From Pinus tabuliformis (lineage: Eukaryota; Streptophyta; Pinopsida; Pinales; Pinaceae): a DNA stretch of 64,000 nucleotides. Within the stretch, counting starts at the first letter, position 1. The number at the start of each line of letters is the position of its first letter. Made by a program: the position numbers and the translations under genes. Below the pieces are notes generated by a model. It was not told the origin of the DNA. It saw nothing but the letters and a program-made list of their open reading frames with translations, and searched no databases. This document shows, piece after piece, positions 34,771-46,889 of the stretch. The DNA is taken from positions 762,538,720-762,602,719 of the forward strand of contig CM062813.1 in NCBI GenBank assembly GCA_031772625.1, written 5' to 3'.

Positions 34771-35826
34771 CTATTTTTCATTCTGCATATTAAACCTTTT
34801 CAACACCTTTTCTATGTACTCACTTTGAGACAATGTTAATTTGTGATTCTTTCTGTCTCTAGTTATTCTCATACCAAGGATTTGTTTTGTAGCACCCAAA
34901 TCCTTCATTGCAAATGAGTTCGCCAATTTTCTTTTGAGCACATTTATTTCCTGCATGTTAGAACCTGCAACAAGCATGTCATCTACATATAATAACAATA
35001 TAATATAGTTGCCATCATTTTTCCTTTTGAGATAAACACAATGATCAGAGTGACATCTAGTATAACCTTGTTCAGACATAAACCTATCAAATTTTAGATA
35101 CCATTGCCTTGGAGCTTGTTTTAAGCCATACAAGATCTTCTTCAACCTGCACACTAGTTTCTCCTTCCCTTTTACCTCATATCCTTGTGGCTGTTGCATA
35201 TACATCTCTTCCTCCAAATCCCCATGGAGAAAGGTTTTCTTTACATCTAACTGCTCAAGATGAAAATCTTTAGCTGCTACTAGACTTAAAATAGTTCTAA
35301 TTGAAGTCATTCTAACAACAGGAGAAAATATCTCATCAAAGTCTATACCCTTTTTCTGTGCAAACCCTTTCACCACAAGTATAGCTTTATACATTTTTCT
35401 ACCTCCATCTCCTTCCTTCAACTTGTAAACCCATTTATTCTGCAATGTTGTTTTACCTACAGGCAACCTGACTAAGTCCCAAATCTGGTTATGTGCTAAG
35501 GAGTCCATCACTTCTTTCATGGCTTGCTCCCACTTCTTCCTAGTTTCTACCTGCACTGCTTCTTCATAACATTCTAGTTCACCAGAATCAGTCAACAATA
35601 CATAATATAATGAAGGAGAGTATCGTTCAAGGGGTCTACTTATCCGGGTAGATCTTCTAACACCACTTTCAAGTGTTTGAGGTGCTTGTTGTTGTTGTGG
35701 TTGTTGTTCTGGCCATTGATCATTTTGATTTTCAGGCACCATCACTTTTTCTATGATCTCATCAAGCACTGTGTATTCTCTGTTTTCTTTTTCTTGTTTC
35801 TTTTCCTGCAACTGATCCTTATTCAA
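34771..35826 (-). pseudogene. Copia-2 reverse transcriptase (RVT_2)
   Basis: A 351-residue open segment. A Gln-rich linker (QPQQQQAPQ) is followed by RRSTRISRPLERYSPS. RT motifs follow: KWVYKLKEGDGGRKMYKAIL, QLDVKKTFLHGDLEEEMYMQ, ILYGLKQAPRQWYLKFDRFM, and the catalytic LLLYVDDMLVAGSN near residue 285. The encoded enzyme would copy the element RNA into cDNA. Confidence 0.93.
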
Positions 35827-36902
35827 AACCTTTTCATTGAATATGACATCTCTGCTCCTAATGATTTTTGTTTTTCATAATCATAAAAGGGATAACCAAA
35901 ATAATTAACACCATATCCAATAAAAATATATTTCTTTGATTTTGCCTCAAGCTTCGTTCTATTTTCTTTATTAATGTGGACAAAGGCTTCACAACCAAAA
36001 GTTTTTAAAAATGAGTAGTTTACCTTTTTACCTGTCCATGCCTCCTCTGGAATACCACCATCCAAGGAAATTGAAAGCCCTCCGTTTATTAGATAAACAA
36101 CAATACCTATAGCATCTGCCCAAAATTTTAAAGGCAGTCCTGCATGCAATCTCATGCACCTTGTACGCTCCATGATTGTCCCATTCATCCTTTCTGACAC
36201 ACCATTTTCGTGTGGTGTTCCTGGAACTATCTTATCTCTGCGAATTCCATTCTCTGAATAGTACCTATCAAACTCTTTGCTACAATATTCACCTCCATTG
36301 TCTAATCTGAGACACTTCAACCTTTTTCCTGTCTCATTTTCAACCAAAGCTTTCCATTTCTTGAAAGTATCAAATACATCAGATTTATTTCGAATACAAT
36401 AAATCCAGGTTTTTCTGGTTGCATCATCAATAAAAGTAACATAATAACGAGAGCCACCAAGAGATGATACCTGAGCAAGTCCCCATACATCTGTATGCAC
36501 AAGCTCTAATTTTTCGCTCTTCTTTTCTTTCCCAACTTTGAGGAATCTAACTCTCTTCTGTTTTCCATAAACACAATTCTCGCAAAATTTTAAATCAACA
36601 TGCTTCAAACCTGGAAAAAAATTTCTTGAGTGAAGAATTTGCATCCCCTTCTCACTTATGTACCCGTGCCTATGATGCCACAATGTCGTATCTTGTCCTG
36701 TGGAGGCTAAATCATTAACAGAATTAGAAATACCATTGCATAAATACAATGTACCAACCTTTTCTCCTTTTGCTATTACCAGGGATCCTTTAGTGACCTT
36801 CCAAGTTTTATCTGTAAAAGTAGTCACACAACCTTCACCTCCCAACTGCCCTGTTGAAATAAGATTTTTCTTCAGATCTGGAACATGCCTTACCTCCTTC
36901 AA
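35823..36902 (-). pseudogene. Copia-2 integrase
   Basis: A 359-residue open segment. TLWHHRHGYISEKGMQ and CENCVYGKQKRV form the zinc-binding part. The core has LVHTDVWG, YYVTFIDDATRKTWIYCI and LRLDNGGEYCSKEFDRYYSE, with GTPHENGVSERMNGTIMERT downstream. The tail has FGCEAFVHINKENRTKLEAK. This is a largely complete copia integrase by length. Confidence 0.92.
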
Positions 36903-37985
36903 TAGCCATTGATTTCCATTCTGTTTTTTATGAAAACTGTACCCATTCCAATGATTTTACAAGGTTTATCATCACCCAATCAAACCTGTCCAAAATCTCC
37001 TTGAACATAATCATGAAAATGTTTCCTATCAGGTGTGGCATGGAATGAGGCCCCTGAATCTACCACCCAGGCATCAATAATATTTTCTAAAGAAAGAATC
37101 AAAGCATCTTGCAACACATCACCTGTCACATTCGCTTCATGATTGTTTTCTTGCTGCGTGTCTCCTTATTTTCCCTTTCGAGACTTGCAGTCTTTCTTCA
37201 GGTGTCCTTTCTTCCCGCATTTCCAGCACACTATCCCCGATCTGGACTTGGATCTGCCTTTCCTTGACTTACTGCGATATCCTGGGCTCTTTCCTCTTTC
37301 CATTTTTCTTCCCCTAGTCTCTGCAGTCAAAGCATTACCTGATGTCTCACTAGAGCTTTTCCATCACATTTCCTCACTAAGGATTGCACCGACAACATCA
37401 TCAAACTTTAAAGTACTAGATCCAAAAATAGAGTTACTAATGGCCATAACTAAACCATTCCAACTTTCTAGCAATGAGCACAGTAATAACAGAGCCCTAA
37501 CTTCATCATCAAAAGTTACCCCTACAGAACTTAACTGACTAGTAACTGTATTAAATTCGTTTAAATGATCAGCAACAGATCCACCTTCTGACATTTTCAT
37601 ATTAAATAAATGCTTCATAAGAAATACCTTATTTGAGGCTGAGGGTTTTTCATATAGTTTGGCCAATGTCGACATTAAACCTTATGTTTTCATTTCCTTT
37701 GAAATATTAAATGCTACCAACACCGCTAAGCACAACCATATTGTTCCAAGTGCCTTTATGTCGAGAATATCCCATTCTGTGTCTATCATACTCGTCGGCT
37801 TCTTTACCTTTCTGCTCAATGGTTGGTACATATCTCTCTAATACAAATAATCTTCCATCTGCATCTTCCACAGCTAGTAGTTTTGGCCGTTAAATTTTTC
37901 AACCCTAAACCTACCATCTTCCACCATTGCTCCCACTCGAACCAAGAACCCTTTTCTCCTGCGAGTTTATCAACCAAATAGACCT
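36903..37985 (-). pseudogene. Copia-2 gag, zinc knuckle and protease region
   Basis: A UBN2-like gag segment (37364-37675) has KVFLMKHLFNMKMSEGGSVA and DHLNEFNTVTSQLSSVGVTF. A CCHC knuckle, CWKCGKKGHLKKDC, lies near 37190-37235. The protease region with a DSGASFHATPDRKHF-like segment lies near 37020-37075. Fossil. Confidence 0.82.
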
Positions 37986-37987
37986 TC

Positions 37988-38000
37988 GACTTTGATACCA
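37988..38000 (-). other. Copia-2 primer binding site
   Basis: Minus-strand TGGTATCAAAGTC lies 2 bp inside the 5' LTR and matches the initiator tRNA-Met type site with one difference in the first ten bases. Confidence 0.85.
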
Positions 38001-38002
38001 GT

Positions 38003-38563
38003 TGTTAGAAAATTATATATTACAGAGCAATGGAACACATAAAATATTGCAGAAATATAAACACATAAAACGCATAAAACAAGAGAGACACAGATATATG
38101 TGGTTCACCCAATTTGGGCTACGTCCATAGAGAAACAGCGAGTCCTTCCTTTTATATTATCTATCAAACTGAAAAGATACAACCTACAGCAAATCCGTTG
38201 CAATTCCCTCTTCTCTCTCACTCAATCTCCTATCCCTTCTCGCTCAGAATACAGATCTAATTAGACGTAATATAATTCCCTCATATATAGTGAGGGGTTG
38301 CCATCTAGGGTAAAAAACCCTAAATTAAACATAACTTCTACCGTCAAATCTCCGCCTAATGAATGGACTAGATTGACTATGAAATTACAACATTTTACAA
38401 GGAAATTTTACATCTATTTTTAGCTTCCCGCAGCCACCTCCCCCCCTCCTAGACCTCCCCTGCAGCGTATATTTTACAGGCGGCGTTGCCACCACATTAC
38501 AAACTGGGGTCTAATATGGCGATACCTTTAAATAAAGAAGATAATCAGGCTCCACACCCAACA
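38003..38563 (-). repeat. Copia-2 5' LTR (561 bp)
   Basis: Partner of 33330-33931, ending CACACCCAACA at 38563 and followed by the tatta duplication. Confidence 0.92.
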
Positions 38564-38568
38564 TATTA

Positions 38569-39213
38569 AATCAAAAATAGGAAATCCATAAGGATCTAGT
38601 TCTCCTCTACCACCTCTTCCACCTCCTCCTCTATTTCCTCCTTTGCCTCTTCCACCTCCAATCCTAAGCTCACCATCTACATTGTGTACTTCTCCTTCTA
38701 CTTTGCCCGCCATTGTAGATTCTTCAAAGCTAATATAAGGTTTTATAATAGTACTATCTATCTATTCTTTTGGTTCCTCTACTAATGATATATTAAAATA
38801 AGTTTCCTCTTCTTCTTTCCTAGGAACCTCTAATTCCTAACCTAAAAATTGTTCTCCTATCGAAAAGAGAAAGAGTACTCCTTTTGTTGGGGGTGTAGGG
38901 TCTTCAGCTACAGCTTTAGTCAAAGAAGTTGGTGAATCTCTTGGTTGGATTTCAGACCTATGCACCACAGGAAGTCTATGTCTACCTACAAATGATGGGA
39001 TGCAAATGAAAATGGATAGTGTGGCACTACGAGGTCTAGCGGGAGTGAGTGGTGATGTTGGAATTGAACTTCTACCTCTACTTATAAATCTATCCCTAGA
39101 ATCTATTTCTCTATGCATAAATGATTTTTATCATGCTTTAATTATGCATCTACAAAACCAATGTTGAATTCACTTAAAATTATATGCAAACCAAGAATGG
39201 AATCCTATATACA
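38569..39213 (-). pseudogene. Gypsy-1 gag N-terminal region and leader
   Basis: Minus-strand segments carry MHREIDSRDRFISRGRSSIP, an acidic stretch, a Gly/Arg-rich GGGRGKGGNRGGGGRGGRG stretch and DPYGFPIFDL. Comparable N-terminal gag stretches precede the capsid core in Athila-like elements. The reading continues in the 32878-33329 piece on the far side of Copia-2. Fossil. Confidence 0.7.
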
Positions 39214-39233
39214 CCTCCCTGATAACGATGCCA
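39214..39233 (-). other. Gypsy-1 primer binding site
   Basis: Minus-strand TGGCATCGTTATCAGGGAGG lies 3 bp inside the LTR. It resembles the tRNA-Asp type site TGGCGCCGTTGCCGGGGA used by Athila elements. The differences are mostly of the kind left by deamination of methylated CpG. Confidence 0.75.
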
Positions 39234-39236
39234 AAA

Positions 39237-40713
39237 TGTTGGGTAATTTAATTGACCTTAAATTACTTTATTAGTTTTCAACCATGGTTCTTGTACTTAT
39301 GAAGTGTGTGTGCACCATATATGCTAGGAATTCTATCTTTGGATGAAATTTATCTAAGTATGGATAAATGTTAAATGAAGTTAAAGAGTTGTCATGCACA
39401 TGTTCTTTCCATTAAATCTATATCAGAACCAAATGCCAAACTGAATTGAAAATTAACCTAAAACTCGAAATCTCAATTTATTCTAATTGCAAAAGGGAAA
39501 TAGTAATGCTAAGTTGCAAAAAAGAGATCTTAATACTAATTGTGGAATTGAAAGTTAACACTACTTTGCAAAAGGAAATCTTAACACTATTTGCAGAAAA
39601 GGAAACCTAACTCTAAATTACAAAAAGGGTAATTCTAACTCTAAATTGTAGAAGCAAATACTAATGCTAATTGTTTGCAAAAGGAAAGTAAATCAAATGA
39701 AAATGTAAATTCACGTGATTACTAATGTGCACTAATGAGCTCTGAAAACCATCTATTCATAATCCACAAAATTTAACTGAATTAAAAGACTAGATTATTG
39801 AAACGAAATGCATTATGGAAGTAAATATTTTTGGTATTTTCTTTTTATGAGCGCTTTGGAAATAAAACAAGTGATTAGATAATAACTAAAATGTAGTTAT
39901 TCTTATTGAAATTGTGAATTGAATGCAAACTATCTATGATAAATTGCAATGTAAATAGAAACTAACTACCCTTACAACTCTCCAGCGGGGCCTTTCGTGA
40001 GTGTAAGTTCTTCACTAATCAAATGATTACTCAACCATGCATTGGAAAATAGGAACATAGTATTATATTAATCCACATTTTTTTCTTAAAACAGAGCTTG
40101 CAAATACTGAAATAAAAAACTACTAACTTTGTTTTTGGTCTTGCCTCATGGATTTTATACAATTCTTCATTGAATTTATCTAAGGTCTTATCTCGATAGG
40201 AAATTAACTAATTTTCCATATAAGAAGTAAATCTAAATTAAGATTTTATATCCTCGTGATTTTCTACTGGAAGATAAAATAAAGAGTTATTCTTCTCAAA
40301 CATGTCTTCACAATCGAACAAATCTTCTCCAAGATCGCTTTATCTCGCTTTATCTCCTGCCAAACTTTGCTTGACTGCTGAAACATTGTAGCTAGAGTTT
40401 GAATTTTGATTGACTTATAGATATTTAGAAATATGTATCCTTCCAGATCATGACGATAGGTGGACATCCATGTGGGAAATATTTTTCATCTACAAGTACC
40501 TTCCATTTCCTCATTAGTGCATTGAAACCTGTCTAACCATGGAGATGGTTGCATAATTTGATATTAGCTGCAGAATGAGAAAGATTTTGTAGTTGTAGAG
40601 ATGTTTTAATTATAATTCACAAAGAAACAATAGATTCTAAAACATGGATGATTAATACCTTTTATATGCTTGAGTAAGTCTGTGATGACCTTGATTAGGC
40701 TGAAACTGCAACA
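39237..40713 (-). repeat. Gypsy-1 5' LTR (about 1.48 kb)
   Basis: Starts TGTTGGGTAATTTAA next to the PBS. I place the other end at CTGCAACA (40711-40713), which mirrors the TGTTG start. The partner LTR lies outside the window. It contains several repeats of GCAAAAGGAAA-like words around 39480-39690 (AAATTGCAAAAGG, TTTGCAAAAGGAAA). No gene is seen. Confidence 0.62.
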
Positions 40714-41790
40714 AGATAGTCACAAAAAGGTAAAGGAGAGGGAAAAAGGATAGTCAAAAAGAGAACAATTTCATAATTCAATAATCATCAAGCCCTCTCA
40801 GAGGATGAAGATGAACAACATGAAATACATATCATGAAGATACAAATATAGCAGCAAGAAGAGAAACTTAGCATAAGTTCTCTACAATGAAGTCCATGTC
40901 ATAAGTGCCAAGTCATTTCTTGTCAAAGTGTCATCTCAAGGGTCATATGAGTCATCATGTTGCCAAGTGGAAGTCCAAAGGTCACTCTTTGAATGTGAAA
41001 AGTCATGTAGAAGCAAAAGGGTCACATGAGAATTTGAAAAGTCACAAGGAAGCCCAAGAGTCCCAAGGGAGGTGGAGAGTCACCTCAATTTTTATATATA
41101 CACCCTCATAAATCAAGCAAAGGACTTTTCACCTTGTCTTCTCAAGCTAGGCGTATGAGAGAATATTAGGATTTTTTGAAGAAAGTATTTGCTTAAAGTT
41201 CCACTATTGAAACGAGTGTTGTATCAATTTAATGATGTATCTTGGAACTTTCACTCCATAATTTGAAGCTCTTGGAGTCGGCATACTTTTCATGCATATG
41301 TCGTGAATGGATATGAGACTATTCTGCCATTGTTTATGGTATATGTTTTTTGTTAATTCATACTAATGAAAATGAACTAGTTTGTTGGATTTAGTATGCT
41401 TCTTTGAATTGTGTGTCTTTTCCTTTCATGATCGAGGTTTCTTTGTAAACTATTTCACAGGATTACTTGAGATTATTTCATATATATGTGTGTGTCTTTA
41501 CTAGGATAATACTATTGCTTTTCTCTTAAAGACTCACTTTCATTTTCATTTTGTGAAAGAACCATTATACACTTTACAATTAAATACATCACAAGGCTAA
41601 CATAATTGTTTATCTCGAAAGTGCATGCATTTCTCTTGTGTCGTTTATTGCAGCCAAGGAAAATATTTAAGATAATGGAAACCAACCATACTTTATGGTT
41701 GGGGATCCTATTCCAAACAATGTGAGGTCTAATTGGGACTTCATACCGAGGAGACCCCCTTACTGTTTGCAGCATCCAACACCGTCAAAA
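40714..41790 (+). repeat. LTR-A copy 2: Gypsy-2 5' LTR, 3' half
   Basis: Aligns with the last ~1.05 kb of LTR-A copy 3, clearly from about 40785. It ends ACCGTCAAAA at 41790, equivalent to ACCGTCAACA in copy 3. Differences are about 10% by eye. Its 5' half is displaced beyond Gypsy-1, which inserted here. A TATA box is conserved at 41093-41100. Confidence 0.8.
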
Positions 41791-42326
41791 GTTCTGGGAT
41801 TAGAAGGAGGGAAACCCTTTTGTAGTTAACAATTCAACACATTCTAATAAATAAGATTATGTGCAAGGAAGTAACGGTCCATTCAACTCCAAATCACATT
41901 CCTGAGATAGGAGATTCCTCTCATCTACGTTTGGAACGAGATTTTGAAGTCACTTACAAATAAATATAGATAATATGACCTATTACTCCTTATTTTTCTA
42001 GAGCCCTTGGATTGCTTATTTTCATCACTATCTTTCTTCATTTGCTGATAAAGAAAGAGACAACTCATCGTGGTGTGTTGGTTTCTTTAGTGGAAGATTT
42101 GGTTATTGCAACCCTTGAAGGGTTGGTTGATCCTGCCAAAGGAATACAATAGCAAGGGGATATTCCACTGATTAATGAAGATCTAAATAGAGACGAAGAA
42201 GACTTTTCATTTTCTGATGAAGAAGAGTCGAGGGAAGAAGAACGACCTGATCACAACGAAGATCTGAACGATGAAGTAAAATACTCTTCGGAACCAGAGA
42301 ATGAACAAGAGGAAGAGAACAAAGAC

Positions 42327-43480
42327 ATGGTCAATGACCAATTTGATTGGATGGCCCAAGGGCCTCTTACTCTTCCAGGAAATCTCCATCACATGCCTAA
42401 GCACCCAGAAAAGTTTCTCTCAAATTACAATCCCGACATGAAAGCGAAGGTCGAGCACCATATCGATGATTTATACTTGCATCTACGGATGTTAAAGGTA
42501 CGCTTTGATGATGATGCTTGTAGATTATTTCCATATACGCTAGAAGGTGTATCTTCAATTTGGTACCATATCCTTTCACCTAATTCAATCCATAATTGGA
42601 GGGAATTTAAACAACTATGTTTAGAAAAGTTTACTAATGATAAAATTCCAACCATGTTATTTAAAGAACTTGGAAATCTTATGATGGGGGAAAAGGAAAA
42701 AGTTAAATATTTTATTCAAATATTTACACACATTTTTAATAAATTCCCCACTAATGTTTAATTGCATGATTCTATTACAAAATATTATTAGACTGCTGCC
42801 CTGCCTACTAACATTTTAGCTTTTGTCCAGCGCACTGCAAAATAAAATGCGACTATTAACTTTGCAAAATCAATTTCCATTGAAAAGGACTTAAGGTCTA
42901 TTGGGGTTATCACTGATTAGGAGGATTCAAATACCCCAAAGACACTTGTAATCAATCCCAAGCCTCTTCTACAAAAGCTAAAGAGAAATATCCTTTTGAT
43001 ATGGATATTTTGACTAAATATTTAAATTTGTTAACCAACGAAGTATAAAATCTTAAGAGGAAGTCAAGCAAGGCTTCTAACAATAACAAATATTTTAAGC
43101 CTTCCATTAAGAATAACTTAAATCAACTAGATAAGTCTGCACAAAACTCCAATGTTGTGTTCAATGTAGATAATTTGGGCATGGATAATTACTGCACCTT
43201 TCATCAAGAGGCTCATTAAGAGAAAACATGCCCTCATTGGAAACACAACATGAATTTTGTGGTTTCAAATGTTATTGAAAGTTTGATATAGGAAGATAAA
43301 TTTGAGAAGACACAAGAAACTAATGAACCTGCCTCAACAGAGGAAAAACAAAATGTTGGTGATTCAATTTTTACTTTTGATATTACTCTCAACAATGACC
43401 GACAAAGTGTTGATGAGGCCCCAACAAGCAATGCCTCGCTTCAACAACTTGTTAACCAATACAAATTAAGGAGAAAATGA
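42327..43480 (+). pseudogene. Gypsy-2 gag region
   Basis: The open segment 42327-42761 shows HMPKHPEKFLSNYNPDMKAK, VEHHIDDLYLHLRMLKVRFD, RLFPYTLEGVSSIWYHILSP and FKQLCLEKFTNDKIPTMLFK. These fit the Retrotrans_gag capsid core. An acidic Glu/Asp-rich stretch precedes it (about 42160-42320). Downstream to 43480 the sequence still looks gag-derived, with a Cys/His stretch CTFHQEAH near 43195 that may be a zinc-binding remnant. Fossil. Confidence 0.8.
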
Positions 43481-43707
43481 TTAGTGCCTAAGCAAGATGT
43501 GATAAAGAAAATATTAAGAAATATCTTACCACCTAGTAATCCTACTCAGGGCGCTCAGAATAAGTCCGGGAGTACATAGTCACAGAAAGGTGCTTCTGGG
43601 AACATTAAGAATAAGTCCAACACCCCTCAGGTAGTGAAAAAAGTTCCACCCCCTACCTTATCAACACACCCTTCTCATGATGAGGACATTGCTACAACAT
43701 TGAATAT

Positions 43708-44280
43708 GTGAAAAAGGCTCATGAAAACATTTCCATATATGAACTCGCCAAGATAGCAGGGCAACGAGAATCACTCATCCAAACATTTGCATCTCAACCT
43801 CCACTAGGTAGAATGATTTTTTCTTCTCAAGCTTCATCTAGTAAGTCTTTAGCCATTCTTGAATCAATTGTTAACACAACAAATATAAATGCTAGATCTA
43901 CTTTCCCTCCATTTCTTTTAACTTTTGAAATATTTAACTATAATATCCATAATTTCCTAGTTGATTCTAGTGCATATGTGAATTGCATGCCTCTATATGT
44001 TGCCAAGAAAATCAATGCTAAATTAGAAAAGCTCGATGCCAGAATCATTTAGTTAGATATATATTTAGTACAGGAAGATGGTGAACTTAATAATGTTATA
44101 ATATTTTTATCATCATACCATATAGATCACCAAGATATCAATATTGTCATTGTCGACATTTCGGAAGCTTATGGCTTGCTGTTGAGTAGAGACTATTCTA
44201 GCAAGTTGCAAGGATACTTTGCTATAGAATGGTCTCATTTATGGCTTATGTATAAGGGAAATAATAACCAAATATGAGTT
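43708..44280 (+). pseudogene. Gypsy-2 protease region
   Basis: Contains FNYNIHNFLVDSSAYVNCMP followed by LYVAKKINAKLEK; the DSS stands where DSG is usual. Further on comes a segment with INIVIVDISEAYGLLLSRDY, matching the retropepsin flap-to-C-terminal pattern. Fossil. Confidence 0.78.
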
Positions 44281-44489
44281 GAGATTGAACCATTTATGAA
44301 GCATACCATCATGGCACTTAAAGCCCCTAATGAGCCTATCAAGTATGCACAGCTAATTTTTGGAAATTGTTTTCTAGAGGTTTATCACATATGTTACCTT
44401 GCATGGCCTTCACTTGAACCACCAAAAACACAGTTGGAACTCCTTCCTCGCAATCCAACTGGTTCAAATGATTCTTGCATTATGGATGT

Positions 44490-44940
44490 AAATAGTACTA
44501 GTGCAGGAACTGGCCTTAGTATTTCTAACATTTGGACTTTGTATTTTGATGGTTTGAAGATGTAGGAGGATTATGGAGCTGGTTGTATTTTATTAGACCC
44601 GTAACAAAACAACATTTGATCTCATTCTACTTGGAATTTAAATGCAATGAAAACGTTGTTGAATATGAATAAATCATTATCAGTTTAAAGAATTTCATTG
44701 ACCTCAAAGTGGAAGCGCTTAAGGTAATAGGTGACTCGGGAATTGTTGCACGCTAGGTATGAAATACTATTCATTGTGTGTCACCTAATCTTAGAAACTA
44801 CGAATGAGAGGTATGGTGTCTCATTTCACATTTCCAAGATTTTAATATTAACTATGTTCCTAAAATTGATAATGTTGCTACAAATATGATAGCTAATGTT
44901 TTTTCTAGTTTTTCACTATTAAGAGGTGGATTTTCAGTTG
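44490..44940 (+). pseudogene. Gypsy-2 RNase H-like domain upstream of RT
   Basis: Recognisable pieces in order: WTLYFDG, YGAGCILLDP, NENVVEYE, LKVEALKVIGDSGIVAR, PNLRNYE and FQDFNINYVPKIDNVATNMI. These follow the RVT_3 pattern of YFDGS, GAG, AEYEA, GDSxLV, and VPRxxNxxAD. It lies between protease and RT. In the Tat elements I know, the extra RNase H-like domain follows RT. Fossil. Confidence 0.72.
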
Positions 44941-45239
44941 AGATTATTTATAGGCCATATTTACCCAATAACATTACTAATTTTCATGTTTTTAATGACG
45001 ACCAACATATACTAGACTTCATGGAAAACACTGATGTTTTTAAGGATGCATCCATTGATGAAGATGGGTATGAGAAATCCTTGTAGGAATCGACTCAAAC
45101 AAACAAAGGAAACCATGCCTAAGGGTGTGGTATCTTTGGAAAATTTGTATGACATGCAAAACCATTTCAATGGATCGATTAATGCAAAGACTCACAGTTC
45201 TACTCTTTCACACAAACAAGTGAATCTTGGTATGAAAAA

Positions 45240-46080
45240 TGATCCAAAATATGTAAACCTCGGTACGTGTTACACACCTCAAGTGCAACAAGATTTTATC
45301 CACCTTTTCAAATAGTATCAAGATGTGTTGGCATGGACGTACACTGACTTGAAAAATTATGACATGTGAATAATCTAGCATGTGATACTGATCAAAGAAG
45401 GGGTAAAGCCTTTCTAGCATAAATTGAGAAAATTTCATCCTTCACTTGAACCCCTCATTTAGAAAAAACTAAGGAAATTGTTGGATGCTTGGATCATATT
45501 CAAAGTTAGCCATTCCACATGGGTCTCAAATTTGATTACCAAATGGAAGAAGTCTAGAGATATATGCCTATGTATTGATATTCGCAATTTGAACCAGGCT
45601 TCTGACAAGGAAAATTATCTCGTTCCATCTATGGAACAAATCCTTCAAACAGTATCTAGCTTAGAGATGTTCTCATTACCAAATGACTTCTCTAGATACA
45701 ACTAAGTTCTAGTAGTGGAACTTGATAGACACAAAACTACATTCAGGACAAAGTGGGGTACCTTTGCATTTAAGAAAATTCCTTTTGGACTCATCAATGT
45801 AGGAGCTACCTTCCAATGCGCTATGAACATCACGTTTCACAGTTTAATTGGACAAAGTGTAGTGGTATACTTAGATGATGTTACAGTGTTTTTGAAGAAG
45901 AGATCTGATCACTTACGTCAAATGAGGTTGATTTTTGAGCGATGGAGGAACTACATAATATCTTTAAATCCTAAGAAGAGTGTCTTCAAAGTGTCCGAGT
46001 CAAATCTCTTGGGCCATATCATAGCTAAGAGCGGGATCAAAGTGGACCTGGAACAAGTCAAAACTATCACTTAGATTCCC
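45240..46080 (+). pseudogene. Gypsy-2 reverse transcriptase
   Basis: An upstream NLGTCYTPQVQQDFIHLF and LAWTYTDLK-like part lies near 45255-45360. RT proper shows VSHSTWVSNL, DICLCIDIRNLNQAS, RTKWGTFAFKKIPFGLINVG, ATFQCAMNITFHSLIGQSVV and the catalytic VVYLDDVTVFLKK near 45863. NPKKSVFKVSESNLLGHIIA follows. Fossil. Confidence 0.88.
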
Positions 46081-46760
46081 TTTCCAATGAACAAAAAATC
46101 CATGCAATAATTCTTAGTGAAAATCAAATTCCTCTGCAAGTTCATCTCAAATTACGCACAAATAGTTAAACCATTACAAGAGATGATTAAGAAGGATGTA
46201 GTTTATAAGTGGGATAAAAGGGAAAAGGATTCATTCACTCGTATTATGCAAGTGATTGCTAAAGCTCCAGTCTTATACAGTCCAAATTTCCACAAATATT
46301 TCTTGTTATATGCTTTTTCTTCTGACACATATCTCGCAGTCATTCTCATGCAAAAGGATGATCAAGGAAATGAGTGACCTCTATCATTCATGAGCACTAG
46401 CTTATAGGGATTTGAATTGAACTACCCCGCTATTGATAAATAAGCCTATTTAGTATACAAGGTAGTAAACCACTTTAGACCGTACCTTTTGAAGTGTCAC
46501 GTCATCATCTTCATGCCTCACCCAGCGGTCATATCGCTTTTTGTACAACAAGAGTTGGGTGAGAGAATGGTGAACTAGATGACTAGCTTGCAAGAGTATG
46601 ATCTTGAATTCAATCCAGTTCATACAATAAAAGGCCATGGTCTCTGTTAGCTTGCAGCGTAAGCAGTTAATGCACCATAAGAGGAAGCTTCTGGATGGGA
46701 ACACGAAGTCGAAATGTATAATATTGAACAAGTTACCCCCGCTATCGTAGGCATGTATTG
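46081..46760 (+). pseudogene. Gypsy-2 RT thumb and RNase H
   Basis: Shows VKIKFLCKFISNYAQIVKPL, YKWDKREKDSFTRIMQVIAK and APVLYSPNFHKYFLLYAFSS, followed by LAVILMQKDDQGNE. An ELNYPAIDK-like segment lies near 46415. This is the ordinary gypsy RNase H, so the element carries two RNase H-like domains. Fossil. Confidence 0.82.
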
Positions 46761-46889
46761 GTACACAGATGTGTGATATTATCTTGACATTGGTACCTTT
46801 CCCTCACACTTATAGACACGATAAAAGAGGGTTATTTGACTTAAATCTCTATCATACTGGCTGGTAGATGGTGTTCTTTTTTGGAAGCA

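Larger units (their letters stand above)
33330..38563 (-). mobile_element. Copia-2: Tork/Tnt1-like Ty1/copia LTR retrotransposon
   Basis: A 5.2 kb minus-strand element with a perfect 5-bp duplication tatta at 33325-33329 and 38564-38568, inserted in Gypsy-1 gag. It has both LTRs, a tRNA-Met type PBS and all domains in copia order. LTRs differ by about 6% by eye plus a ~40-50 bp length difference. It is less damaged than the other elements here, with long open RT and integrase segments. A few breaks are present, mostly in gag/protease and RNase H. Confidence 0.93.
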
